The notes under the pieces are model-generated. The model searched no databases. It saw nothing but the letters and a program-made list of their open reading frames with translations, and was not told where the DNA came from. From positions 186,001 through 250,000 of the forward strand of contig JALQBC010000028.1 in the NCBI GenBank assembly GCA_023375675.1: DNA of 64,000 nt, in the 5' to 3' direction. Origin of the DNA: Cytospora piceicola. Lineage: Eukaryota > Ascomycota > Sordariomycetes > Diaporthales > Cytosporaceae. The position numbers and the translations under genes are program-made. Below are positions 25,079 to 37,740 of the stretch, in pieces. The stretch's first letter is position 1. Each line of letters opens with the position of its first letter.

Positions 25079-25481
25079 GAGAGAGAGATAAGATCGTGAC
25101 GTGGGTTATGTGGGTCGGTGTGGTCCAGCTGTATGTACCGGTAGTGTCAACTGGTGTGTATGGATATACATAGGTACATGAGTACCATAGTACATATAAT
25201 AGTATGCGGCACACAAGACAAGACAGGATTTCAGGACCTCTCGGAACGTCAACTGCTTCTCATTTGTTCATCAGTGGCTTTTGTGTTGTTGATAAAGAGT
25301 TCGTAGATGGGGAGTTTTTGTTGTCCTTGTTTAGCTGTCAGCTGTCAGCTGTCAGCCAGGTCCAGCCCAGTCTCTAATTCTCTCTCTCTCTTCAGCACAG
25401 ACACACGCGATCATATATACATACTCAGTAGACATACAAAATGTGTAGTCCTCCTCCCTAGCCGTCACATTAATTTCTCAT

Positions 25482-25483
<2 letters not shown>

Positions 25484-25514
<31 letters not shown>
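25484..25514. repeat. TA microsatellite
   Basis: About 15 consecutive TA dinucleotides after ACACA. This one is simple slippage DNA in normal-composition sequence and is not due to RIP. Confidence 0.9.
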
Positions 25515-25518
<4 letters not shown>

Positions 25519-26991
25519 TTTGTTGCCATATGTTGCCTAGGTATCAATATACAGTACCTATCATGACACAAGAATCCATTGGCCAATCATCTTATATCAA
25601 TTGGCGGCCTCCGGGAGGGTGGGACATACCATTCACCTCTCCAAATGAAATGCAATGCCAGATGAATGGTCGGCGAGAGGGTTACCATTGATACCATACC
25701 ATACCCAACTATGCATAACTAGGTATGGTACATGTAAGTAGGTAGGTAGGTAGGCAGGCAGGACGGCAACTTACGAGTGTGCCAGTTTGCATCGAACCAC
25801 GCAGGGTCGTGGCAGTCCGTTGGTGGTCGAGGGCCAATCTGATTTTTGTGATCAGTAATAAGTAGCTAAGCAACCTTGGGACCCTTCGGGATTTGCGAGT
25901 GATTGAGTGAGTGTGAGTGCCCAACCAGCCAACCAACCAATAAATAAATAACAAGCCACCACCGGCATCGCCTCGTATGCTTCCGCGTTCGGTTATAACT
26001 GCACGCCTGCACGCCAGCCCTGCCAGCCCGCCACCAATCGGTCTTTTCTCTTGGTGTTTAGGGGAGAAAAGGGAGAAAGGAAAACACGAACGAATAACGA
26101 AGGACCTGCCTTGACAGCTTTCTCTCCGGCAGCACGGTGCAATCAGAAGAGGGAGGAATGAAGATCGGAATATCTGGCAGGACGTTTCTGGGCCCCAAGG
26201 GACGGGACGCTCACAAGTCACAACCCTTGTTCAAGTAGAGCCAGCGCCGACCCTGTGATGTTTGTAGACGTATAGCTAATACATTTCACACCTGGGCGTG
26301 TTTATATTCAGTCTTGGCCATTCTCAAAACTACGCGCTGATGCCGCCAGAATTACCTGCGCGTACCCTATGATATATATGAGCGGTGTGGATAACACAAC
26401 CAATGCGCCTGCTCTGAAATTACGAAATCCTTCAGAACCTACGCAACTACTTAATCACACTCCCCAACACAGTACTCACGCTTCACACCCCCCCCCTTCT
26501 CGATCGATGGATGCATGTTGAATGTTCACCACTGCATGGACTGCGTGGGATCGCCTGTAGGGGTCCATATGTATGTTTATTTCTGCCCGACCCCCCGGAG
26601 ACAGCTCTGCACAGCACGTGTTTCATGTGTAACACAGAGCTCGGACTCAATCCATGTGACGCCGCAGCAGGGCTATGTTGCATGCGGTGGTGAGTGGTAC
26701 ACAGGCATATCGGCATCGTGACTTGCGGGGATGTTTCGAGTATGACGGGGCGCTCTGATCAATGGACTAGTCCAAGGTTCCAATGCTGCTTGATAAGAAT
26801 ATTCAGTACGGCTGACTTTCATTTTGGGTATGTATCAACGTTAGACCCCTTCCATATCCTGCCGTGAGGCAGGTCTCATGATAGTAATCCACCATATCAG
26901 AATGAAAGATGTAACCCGACCTGCCCGCCTCGACAAACGTCTGGTCACCGCCCCCCGGAAGTGCCCCGGAGGCAACCAACCAGCCAACACG

Positions 26992-27331
26992 TCAACCTCG
27001 GGCTTCAGCAGACGACTGAGCATCACCAGCCGCCGCGGCAGCGCCCTTGCCCATGACCCGTCGGTATCCCTCATCGTCGTCAAAGTCGATGTTTTTGCTC
27101 ATGAAGAACTTGCCGGTGTTGTAGTTGAGAAAACACACGACACGCTCCTCCTGCCATCAATCTCGGTTAGCATTGTCCATTCCGAATCCTCCTCATGGAG
27201 TAGAAGCGGGAGTCTCCATGAGACCTGCTGCACGTACCGCTGTCCCACGTCTGGGGGGTCGAATATGGAGGATTTTTCTGACGAACTTGACCCTCTCCGT
27301 AAACTTGGCGAGGCCCAGCCTTACTAGACAT
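26992..27331 (-). CDS. small gene or gene remnant of unknown function beside the 35-kb element
   Basis: Two coding-like minus-strand segments flank a plausible 87-base intron. Segment A (27331 to 27238) starts with ATG and reads MSSKAGPRQVYGEGQV, then NPPYSTPQTWDS. It meets a strong GTACGT donor. Segment B (27150 to 26992) follows GCTAACCGAG and a GGCAG acceptor and reads EERVVCFLNYNTGKFF, MSKNIDFDDDEGYRRVMG, then Ala-rich to a TGA. Each looks like real protein, but joining them at these sites leaves the frame off by one (segment A ends at phase 1, segment B needs phase 0). Either the junction is different or a frameshift has inactivated the gene. The start lies about 19 bases from the element end, so its original promoter would be separated from it. 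Family not recognised. Confidence 0.4.
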
Positions 27332-27417
27332 GCCTGCGGACCCGTCCCTTGTTAACCGAGAGCGATTTTTTCCTATTTTCGGCAGGTCTTGACTCCTGAG
27401 ACACTGTCTTATACGGG

Positions 27418-27571
27418 GTTCTGGAGTGCATTTTCGAGTCTAATATAGTTTCTAGAGTGTATTTTCGAGTCTAATACAGTTTCTGGAGTGTATTTTCGAG
27501 TGTAATACAGTTTCTAAAGTGTATTTTCGAGTGTAATATAGTTTTTAAAGTGTATTTTCGAGTGTAATATA
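27418..27571 (+). repeat. 31-bp tandem repeat, five copies
   Basis: Five consecutive units beginning GTTTCTAGAGTGTATTTTCG and ending AATATA or AATACA; unit starts at 27418 (one base short), 27448, 27479, 27510 and 27541. They are very similar to one another. Inverted, more degenerate copies lie at 62,280-62,395 and at 12,905-13,045 at the other element ends. Confidence 0.9.
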
Positions 27572-27699
27572 TATATCGTAAGTTCAGACATTATCTTTAA
27601 AGTATATCCTCGAATCTTTATCGTCTAGCTTCTATTACGCCTAAGTAGAATAAACTATTAATTATCTAATCGTAGCCGTATAAGTAGTGTTTTTAGTAT

Positions 27700-28040
27700 A
27701 TCTTACGGTCGGTCTGCTATAAAACACGTAACGTATAGCTACGATACCTCTTACAGTCGGTCTGCCTTAGAAGATTTACGATAGCTACGATACTTTTACG
27801 GTCGGTCCGCCCCGGAAGATTTATATACGATGCCTTTTACGGTCGGTCCGCTATAGTCGGCTTAAGCTATACCGAGTAGGAAAGGCTATACGGAAGGAGT
27901 ATATCGTATACTCGGTCTGCTATAAAATACAGAATACGTAACGTATAGCTATAATACCTTTTATAATTAGTCCGGGCTATACCGAGTAAGAAAGGTAATA
28001 CAGAAGGCTATAATACCTCTTACGGTCGGTTTACTATAGA
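27700..28040 (+). repeat. left subterminal repeat array (TTTTACGGTCGGTCCG family)
   Basis: About seven copies of a core matching CTTTTACGGTCGGTCYGC recur every 40-70 bases, several preceded by ATAGCTACGATAC. They are mirrored in inverted orientation near the right end. Arrays of this kind next to terminal repeats are typical transposase-binding sites in large DNA transposons; that role is inference here. Confidence 0.8.
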
Positions 28041-28053
28041 ACACGTAATACTG

Positions 28054-28098
28054 TTATAGCTATAATAGCTATAATAGCTATAATAGCTATAATAGCTG
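28054..28098. repeat. 9-bp tandem repeat (AGCTATAAT)
   Basis: About five perfect copies of TAGCTATAA directly inside the left subterminal array. It is probably derived by slippage from the ATAGCTACGATA part of those repeats. Confidence 0.85.
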
Positions 28099-29203
28099 AT
28101 TAAAAGAGCAATAAAAACAATATCTGCTTAAAAAGCGCTATATAATTAAAGGTACTATAATACCTTTATTTATACTATTAAAAAGAGAAACGACTACCGC
28201 CTTAATAGCCGAGCGGTTTTAATTTAATATTATATACGGTTATCTAAACTATATTATACTAAGTGCGGTATATATATAAGATAATATATATCTTATAATA
28301 TAAAGTATATCGGTAAAAGAGATAAAAATAGTAAAAAGAGAAACGTAACTTTAAGTATAGGCGTAGGTATTATATCGTCTTAAAAGAGCTTTAAATCTTT
28401 AAGCCTAAAGGCTTAGTTATAGTATTATTTAGGTAACGGTATACTAGCGCTAAAGGGTATATTATAAAAGACCTTTACTTTTAATTAAAAGGTAAATTAT
28501 AAAAGACTTTTACTTTTAATATTATAAATCTTAATTTATTCTTTTCGGTTTAAAGGTTTTTATCTTATTCTTATTCGAGGTTTTTATTTTTACTTTGCTT
28601 TTTAGTTCTGTTAGCTTATTAAGTTAGTAGTTAGTTAGTTTTTTAGTTTAAGTTTAAGTTTAAGTTTAGTTTAAAGGTATTCGTTAGCAATAGAGATAGC
28701 GATTTATTTCGATATATTTATAAAATATACGCTTTATATATTAAACACTATTATTAGATAACGCAATACGCTAAACAGCTATATAGTTTAGGTATAGATA
28801 GGGCGGAAATACATATCGTAGCTAAAGTAGGCCTTAAAGACAGCCTATAAGGTAAAAACGAATAGATAGGCTAGTATAAGCAGATACTCGAACGTTATAT
28901 AGTATAAAGATACGAGTTTAAATAACTTAAATATATAACTTTTATATATATTAAAAGGTAATAATAAAAATATATAACGTTAGATAATACTATAGGCTTT
29001 TTATATAAATTCTAGTAGCGTAGGTTATACGACTATAGCCTGTTTCGAAATAGTTATTTTAAATAACCGTTAATAATAGCTAATAGCTGTAATAGCTGTT
29101 AAATACGGTAGTAACTATATATACAAATATAGCCGGTTAATAAGCTCGCCTTTTAAATTTAGCGACCGGTTTACTAGCCGGTTATATTAATTCGAATATT
29201 CGA

Positions 29204-29287
29204 CCTTAACTTTAACCTTAACTTTAACCTTAACCTTAACCTTTAACCTTTAACCTTTAACTTTTAACTTTAACTTTAACTTTAACT
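29204..29287. repeat. telomere-like CCTTAA/CCTTTAA/CTTTAA array
   Basis: About 13 tandem short units progress from CCTTAA with CTTTAA, through CCTTTAA, to CTTTAA. They resemble the reverse strand of the fungal telomere unit (CCCTAA) but are not identical to it. The array could be a degenerate interstitial telomere tract or an unrelated satellite; the sequence alone does not decide. Confidence 0.6.
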
Positions 29288-32267
29288 ACTAATTATAATA
29301 CCTTATATACTCTGTCCGGCCGGAATATTAAATAAGGTATCGGGTATATAACAGAAAGGGGGGGTAGCTATCAGCTAGCTACTAGAATACAATATAGACA
29401 ACTTAAAAATTATCGTTTAAAGGTTATTTATTAAAAGCTTAAAAGGGATAAAAGGGGAATACTAAAGCGATAAAAACGATAATAATAACCTTTTATATTA
29501 TTAATTATTTAGTTATTTAGTTTTAAGTTTTATAGTAGGTTATTAAATTAGTAAACTAGCCTATCTACCGTTCCTTACTCCTTATTATTAGTAGTTTAGC
29601 GATCTTTATTGTTAGTAGTTTAGCAATCTTTATTATTAGTTATCTAACAGTCTTTATCCTTCTCGTCTTTTTCGATAATAGGCCTTTTACGCTTCGATAA
29701 TACCGTTCTGCTAGAAGAGCTAGTTCGGAGGATATTAAAAGACGACCGATTATAGACTTTACTGCTTTCGGTAAGCTTAATAGCCGTAAAGCGGGTACGA
29801 CTATATACTATAGTACGATCGATACCGCTACCGATCTATTAGTTAAACGTATAGTATTTCTTTTTAACCTTCGTTATTTATACTTAAATACGTTATTTAC
29901 GTTTAAGGTATAGCCTTAGCTTATTTTAGGTAGGTATTTAGTATATTTTAAAAATAAAGGTACGGATACGGCTTTAGTTGTCTTTTAAAGCTAAGCCGAA
30001 GGCGTTAATACCTAATACGTAAGGCTTTTTAAATACCTTATAAACGTCGTTTATAACAAGGAAGGCTTTATAAAAGACTTTATAAAGGCCGGAGCCGACT
30101 AAGTATTATAAGTATTTATATATATAAAAGGAACTTAATAATACTTATAAAAAGTTTTAGTCTTATTTAAGTTTCGGGTTTCGGATATTTTATTAATAAA
30201 GTAAGCGAGTAATAGCGTTAAATAAGTATTATAGTTTTTAGCCGGTTAAGTTTAAGAGAATAAGTATATAAAGTTTAAGAGTTTTAGGCTAACTAAGAAT
30301 ACCGGCGGTTTTAAATATAATCGGCGACTAACAGATCTTCTTTCGTATAGTCTATAAAATAACGATACCTTATAAAGATATATAAAAATATAAAACAGAT
30401 TTCTTTATTCTTTAAAAACACTATATACTATACTATATTACGACTAACTAAGTAAAGACGTTAGTTATAAGATAATAATATATACCTTAAGACTTAAAGA
30501 TTAATAGCTGCTTAATCTTCTGTTTAATTTAAATAGTATAAGCTATACTTAATACAAAGCTACTCGATATATAGTTAGTTTAAGTTTAAGTTAAAAACTT
30601 ATACGTTATTAACTATATAAAGCCGTCTTAGTTTATATATATATTTTCTTAATAGTATTACCTTCTGCCTTCTTTTTAGCTAAACCTATATAGAAAGATT
30701 TACACGACCGTTTCGTTTATATAAAGGTATTTCTACTTTTAAAGCCGAAACCCCGAAGCTAGTATATAGCCCTTTTTTTATCTTTATATTATATAAACTA
30801 GTACCGCTTAAAAGAATATAACTAAGAGATAGTAAGAAAAACTAAATAAACCGAATAGAATAATAATATAAAGAAAATAGGTAGTAAGAAAGAAAGCTAT
30901 TTTAAAAGAACGTATTATCGGGACTATTACTTTCTTCTCTTTTTTCTTATTAACTTACGTCTATAAAACTATCCGACTTTATCGTAAACCTTTTAAAATC
31001 CTTATTTCTATAGGCTTAATAATTTACAGCTCGACGCTATAAATAAGCCAGGTAACCTTTTACTTAGTTTTTATAGATTTATATTTAAGCTTTTTTATTA
31101 AGTTGCCTTTTTTTATAAGCTTAACGATGTTTACCTTTTTTTTCTATCTTTACCGGTATACCTTCTTTTAAGCCTGCTCTTTTTTAAATAAAGTAATTAG
31201 TAGTTTTATAAACTAAACGTTATTCGCCTACTAGATATTAAACCCTTTAGCTATAACGGTTATAATAACGATAAAGACTTTATTAAGGCTATCTATAGTA
31301 TAATCTTTATTTATTTTGTATATAATCTTAGCCCGGTTTTTTATAGTATAGTTAAAGTTTAGTAGTAGCGGTCTTACAACGCCCCGGAGCTCGGGGTTAT
31401 ATAATAAAAAGACGTATATTAGTATAACGTTTAAAGGCTAGCTATAGAAGAGTATAGTATAGCGTTTACCCGACTTATTTATCGACGTAGTGTTTTTATT
31501 TTTATTTAAGATTATTTATTAAATTAACGCTTTAACTTTACGAAACTTAGCCGAGTTTCTTTAAATCGTATCTAAGTAGGTAAACTAGTTTTATTAAAAC
31601 AGCCTTTATAAAACGCTTTTTAAAAGAATACCGCTAAAAACCTTCTTTTAATACTTAAAGACGGCCTTTTAATATACTATTATATTAAACGCTTTTATAT
31701 TTAGTACTTTCTGTAAGACCGTTACGTATAGGTATATCGAGGTATATTATAGGTTAGTAAACTTTCTGTCCGAGGTCTTTTACTTACTGTTTATTAGCTT
31801 TTTTATTAAAAACTTTTTCGTAAGCTCGGTATTTACTCGACTAGCTATTTCTTACTTTTTACGTTACTTTTTAAACTTTAAATTAATAAGGCTAGTAACT
31901 TTTAATATTAGGTTAGTAAACGTAAAATGTATAACGTTATTCTAGACGAGCTTAAATATTTTATCGATTTCTTAATAAGGTAGTAGCGGGTTAATCTTTT
32001 CGCTATAATAAAGCTAACCTTACCGGAGGTATTATATAATAGGCTTAAAGAAGTAGATAAGCTTATAGATTTTCGTATATATCTTTACGTCTGTTATAAT
32101 AAACTAAGTAGCAAGCCTACGTACTAAGTTAAGATATTACCGTCGAGTGTTTATAAAGGCTTTTATCGTTATAAGGAACTCGCCTTTAACGATAAGATAT
32201 AATATATAGGGCTTAAATTCTTTCTACTAATCTTTAAAGTACTTAATTAAGGCCTACTATACTAAAG

Positions 32268-32800
32268 AGCCTTTTTCGAAGGTAGTACTATATAACGTAA
32301 ATAGCGTAACGGGATATAGCGCTACCGAATAAATATACTTAAAAACTTTAAATAAGATCGTTTTATAATGCTTTATAGTACTTATACTCTTATACTAGTA
32401 GTACTTATCTATAATTATAACGTTTACAGTAAAACGTTTATATTTTATTTTTTCTATAAAAAGGTATTCTTTCTTTAATAACTCGACCGACTTCGAGCTT
32501 ATAAAGAAAATATCTATAGCTACGTTTATACTGTTAACGATATACCTTATTATATACTATTTACTATTATTATTATCGCTTATATTAATATCGATAGCTT
32601 TATTAGCTGTATTTTTAATAATATTTATTAAACAGGTCGAATCTATATATATATTTATAAAGTATTTTACCTTAAAGACGTATATATAGAACTTTATAAA
32701 CTTAGTCTTTAGTCTTTTTTATATATAAACTACGCCTGCTTTACTTAGCTAGTTATATATTAGGCTAGTAAGGATTATAACTAAAGCAGGCGAGTTTATA
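32268..32800 (-). pseudogene. RIP-broken coding relic, unknown family
   Basis: One minus-strand frame can be followed from about 32,790 to a stop near 32,268 with only a handful of TAA/TAG, nearly all at plausible former Gln positions. Legible stretches include INIYIDSTCLINIIKNTANK, VAIDIFFISSKSVELLKKEY and EKIKYKRFTVNVIIIDKYY. Mixed hydrophobic and basic composition suggests a folded transposon protein, but I recognise no catalytic motif. The neighbourhood 30.9-33.4 kb on the same strand probably holds more of the gene. Confidence 0.5.
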
Positions 32801-35800
32801 AAATAGCTTAAGCAGATACGATAGAAGTCGGAAGATCTAATATATAAGTATTCGACTATAAGCTTAAGCTAAAACGGGTATCGGTTATTAGGTTTTTAGC
32901 CGTTTTTATAAAAATATAAGTAAAAGGTTAGCTTACTTTTTTACTTAGTTTATACCTCGGCTTAAAGTAAAGCGAATATAGCTTAAGTATAAAGGTATAA
33001 AAGTATTAGTATAGTCTTTTCGAACTTAACGTTTTAGTTTATTAAAGCGTCGTTTACCCCGGTAGTAATAAGCGATATAAAAAGGCTATACGCTATATAT
33101 AGCTAGTATATATAGATAGGTTATACGATATTCTTAATAGTATACTTACCGTTAAGGTTTTCGGCTACTTAAAAGAACCGAAAAGCTTAGCCGAACTTAA
33201 AATACGTTTTATCGAAACTAATAAGCTAAGTAGTAGTATCCGGATAGTTATAATCTCTAGTATTATTAATACCGGCGAGTACTTCTTTTTTTTCTTTAAT
33301 AACGATAGCTTTATTATCGGAAGTAGTTAGGTTAATTACTATCTATAAAAGGTTTTCGAAAAGGTCGGTAACGGCGTTCGGTTAGTTTTTAATACTATCG
33401 GCACTAGCGAATATTTCCTTTTATTCTCTAATAATAATAGCCTTACCTTCGGTAGCGGTTAAGTTTATTACCGACTATAAGATAATATTATAGTAGTTAA
33501 CGTGTTAGGTCGGAAACTATATATAGCTAACCTCGGGTCCGGTTTTATTTAAGGCTTTTATAAAGGGTTGCTTAACGGGAGGTTGCTTAATAAAAGGTTA
33601 CTTAGCGGGAGGTTATTTAATAAGGGGCGTAGTAGGAGGGAGCTACGTTAAAGCCTTTTTTAAAAAGCTAGGAAGCGTGTCTAGCAGCTTTTTACTATAA
33701 GGCTTAAACGAAAAGATATAGCCGTAGTCGGTATAAAAGAAGGCTATAAATATACCGTTTTTAACTATTTTTAATAGACTACTAAAGCTTTACCTATCGA
33801 TAATAACTTAAATACAGGTCTCTTTATTTAGGTTAATTAAAATAGTATTTAAAGCTTTTTTTCGGGAAATATCGACGGTTTTTAAAAGCTATTTACAGAA
33901 CTAATCGTAGTTATAGTAATATATATTATATAGTTCGCTATAGGTTAAGCCTAGCTCGGTAAGAGCGTTTAAGGCTATAGTCGACGACTTTTCGCCGGTA
34001 TCGTACCCGAGGATAAGCTAGTTAAGATTAAAGTACTATTACCGTTACCGTTTAGCAAGCAGTTACTTTAAGTTTAGACCTATTATATTACGCGAGCGGC
34101 TTATAGCCTTAAAACCTTCGGACAGATCTATTATAGAATTTAGAATATAAAGGTTAAAAACTCTTAAAGCGTTTAATTATATAGTAGTTTATAGCGTAAT
34201 CTTAATAACAAGGGTATTAATAGCTTAAAATAACTACTAGTAGTATATATAAAGTCTTATAACTACTATAGATACGTGTTAAGGCTAAAAGATAAGACGC
34301 GGTAATAGGGTTATATACCGTAACCGCAAGGTATATTAATTACGCGAAAGAATAAAAGGTTTATACTTAGCTAAAGGCTCGGAAATAGTTATACTTTATC
34401 GATAGCTCGCCCGAGTATATACGTAGGTAGATATCGGTTTAAACTATAAGATATTATAAAGTAGTAAAGTAGTAACAAGGTAACGGGATAATAAGGTAAA
34501 GACGTCGGCTTTATTTTTAAATATAAAGACTTAGTAGTTTTAGGGGCGATTACATAGCTACGACGTAAAGAGATTAAGGCCTTCTGTTATAAGTTATCGC
34601 GGATATTAAAACCGGTTAATAGTAAAAAAGGTAAGAAGGTAAAAGGTAATAGGTATAATAAAAAGCTAAAGGCTAGTCGGTAAAAGATTAAAGGTAAAGG
34701 TATAGAAAGTTAGTTATAAAAAGATAGTACGATAGGAAATTAAAGGTTAGTTAGTATAATTTTAAAGGTATAAAGGTAGTAGTAATAGTAGTAAAGGAAA
34801 GGAGTTAGGCGTTAAATACTATACCCTTTTTAAAAAGGAAACGTAATTATAATTTTCTGCTTTACCGCCCTTCTATTAACCTTAACCTATTTTAAAGGCT
34901 TTATAATATCGAATTAAAATAAATATATTACATTACGTTTTTAGTTATTAAACCGGCGATAATAGCTAAAAGAAACGTTTAATAGCTCCTTTAACGCAGC
35001 TGCTTATATTACAGTCGGTAGCGATACCGTATAATATTCTCTGTATACCTTATCTTAATAAGCTTAATACGTCTATTAGTAAGCTACTATTTCTTACTTA
35101 AATTAATATCTTTTTAAAGCAGGTATTAAACAATATTTTATCCTTTTCTTTTTTAATATAGCAGGTATTACGTAATACCCCGGCCTTTTTTCTTTTTAAA
35201 ATACCGTTTATTATTACCGATAAGTTCTTTATACCGACTAGTATTATACGGTATATTATAATACTAACTATTATTAGGTTTACGTAAAGCTAATAAGCCG
35301 CCGTTTACATTAAGTTTATTAAGCCGGCCGTTTACTTCGGTAAGCGTAAATATACTTTATTACCTTTTATATTATAGCTATCTTATACTAATATAACGTA
35401 AATATCTATAACGCCTATAAGCCTATTAACTAGTTTTACCGAGCTTAATAAAAACGCCGATATACCTTTTATACGGCTATAAATATAACCGCTACCTTCT
35501 TTTAATCTACCGGAACGTACTAGCGGTATTAAAAAGGATATTATAAAAGTAAGCTTCGATACCGATAGTATTATACTTAAACGGTTTAAACTACTTAGCT
35601 TACTTAGTTTATTTAGCCGGTACCGACTTAATACTACGTTTTATATTAAATACTTTCTTTATAGCTATTACGATTTTAGCTATTAGTATATTATAATAAC
35701 GACCGTTTTAGGTAATTATATATACTCGATTCCGGCTATATTATAATATACTAACGTTATTTAGTATAACGAAACTATTAGTAATACGAAAGGATTAAGA

Positions 35801-37474
35801 TAAGTTATTAGCTTTTTTTAGAGAAAGTTATAATAAAAGTAAAAGGCTTTTAGGCTAAAAAGGAAGCTATAATAAAGACTAACTTTAAGGAGACGTATAA
35901 AATACTTTACGATAAGATCGCTTACATACCCCCGACGATATATTAAGGCGTAAAGGTATAGATACAGTAAGATCTTTACTTCGAAGCGGTTAAGACGATA
36001 ATAACATTAATATAGGTATAAGGCGTATATAATATAACTTATACGATAGTATAAGGCTAAATCTTTATACCTCCGGGCTTTAAGTAGGCAATAGATCCCG
36101 CGTTATAGAACTTAGAGGAGTTATAATCTATACGATATTATTACTTATTTTAGCTAAGACAATAGTTAAAAAAGAGTAAGTAACTAAATAAAAAGTATTA
36201 TTATAATAATATCTTCCTTCTTATAGTATTATAACAGTAAAGTAGCCGCTTATTTATACTCTTCTTATTAATAAAAGTCGATAGTCTTTAAAGATAATAT
36301 ATTTAGATAAGATAGCTATAATACTATAAGGAATATATTAACTGCCTAGCTATAAAATATAACTATATTTAAGTAAATTATTTCCTTTTAGCCCGAGGTA
36401 GTATTAAGTTAGTTTAATAAAACCTTTTTAGACAGTTACTTTAAATTATACGAATAAGACGTAAGAGATATAAAGTAATATTAAAAGAGGTAAAAGAACT
36501 AAGTACTTATCTAAATAAGAAGTATAATAAGAAACCTAAAAGTATTATAAGCCTTATATACCTAATATTACCGAGTTATAACTTTTCGATATCGTTAACT
36601 TACAAGAAAGACTATAGGTATACGCGATAGTATAATATAGCTTAAAACGAGTAAGATTAAATAAAATAGGTAATAAGTATAGTATTAAACCTTAACCTTA
36701 TAATACCTGCGTCGATAAGCCCGGTAATAAGCTAACTTTATAATATCTTTAACCTATATTAAAAATTATAAAAGGCGTATACGGTAGTGTTATATAGTTT
36801 AGAGTAAAAGGAAATAATTAGACCGGTTAAAATATTAAGAAATAACCGTTATCTTTATTAAATTTAAATAAGAAAGGTAACTTTTAAAAAGCTAAAAATA
36901 AATATATTAAAAAAAAGAGGGGGAGGTTAAAAACTTACCTTAAGGCTATACTAAGGTAAAAATAAGATTTCTCGGGTTAGATTAATTTAAGTCGATCCGA
37001 CTTAGTTTTAAAAAAAGCTAAAGCTTAAAAAACAGGTATAGTTAAGCTTAAAGCGACTATTTAGTATACAGCTAATAGACCGTCTTATATATACCGCTGT
37101 CTTAAGCACTAGATTAGGTTATAAAGCTATTACTGCTTAACTGTATTGTTTCTTTCTTTTATTAACCTATAATGCTTTAACTTTATTATATCGGATACGG
37201 TTAGTAGCGCTAAATACGTTAGGTAGAGACGTGTTATATAGCGTATAAGATATTTAGTTATAGCAGACGTAATCGGTAACGCTTAATAGTAAGATTTTAT
37301 CGTAACTATAGTAATTTAAAGTACGGTAATAATAAGTCCGAAAGTCTTTGTAGTAATAAAAGCGACCGAAGCGACGATTAAGTTAAGTTATCTCTATTTT
37401 AACTGCTTAGGTAGTTATAGTGTTTAAAGGCTAGGTGTATAGAATTCGAGTGTCGGGCGGGGATTATAGGTAGT

Positions 37475-37740
37475 GTAATTAGCGCTTACTATATTAGGTT
37501 AAACTACTAACCTCCGCCCCGGATCTGCTAAGAGAGGCTTAAATTTAGTACTTACCGTTTAATCCGAGTAACGCTTACTATATTAAGCTAGTACTACTTT
37601 CAACCCCTGTCCCGGATCTGCTAGGAGAGGCTTAAATTTAGTACTTACTGTTTAATCCGAGTAACGTTTACTATATTAAGCTAGCTTACTTTTAGCCCTT
37701 GTCCCGGCTCTGTTAGAAAAGGCTTAAATTAGTTAAATTA
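37475..37740 (+). repeat. about 90-bp tandem repeat, three copies
   Basis: Three units anchored on CGCTTACTATATTA or CGTTTACTATATTA at about 37,483, 37,572 and 37,665, each followed by a CCCCGG(A/C)TCTG-type core and AGAGGCTTAAAT. The segment is richer in GC than its surroundings. The same unit recurs at 53.16-53.58 kb. Confidence 0.85.

Larger units (their letters stand above)
23205..26991. other. long microsatellite-rich intergenic region
   Basis: Nearly 3.8 kb without a convincing gene. It probably includes the promoter and leader of the minus-strand disordered-protein gene (just right of 23,204). Simple repeats are dense: GT at about 23,331-23,347, GAGTGAGC at 23,575-23,610, GGGAAGCT at 23,645-23,668, GTGTGAGT near 23,850, and CT, GA and TA runs noted separately, plus GTAGGTAG at 25,737-25,756. 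Short open frames, including a 170-codon minus-strand one at 25,709-26,221, run through these repeats and lack domain features. Composition is not RIP-like. Confidence 0.6.
27350..28040 (+). repeat. left terminal inverted repeat of the 35-kb block
   Basis: It starts GTTAACCGAGAGCGATTTTT and continues GGCAGGTCTTGACTCCTGAG. The reverse complement of the right end reads GATAACGAGAGGCGATAATT and GGTAGGTCTTAACTCCTGAG. Further inside are five 31-bp units, a segment matching the right end (AAGCTAGACGAT and TTAGGCGTAATA in reverse complement, about 27,620-27,650) and the subterminal array. The two ends have diverged by point changes and small indels, as expected after RIP. Confidence 0.75.

Noticed and set aside
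25709..26221. 170-codon minus-strand open frame in the intergenic region
   Set aside because: It runs through GTAGGTAG and other simple repeats, has no recognisable domain and no start or splice context that favours it.
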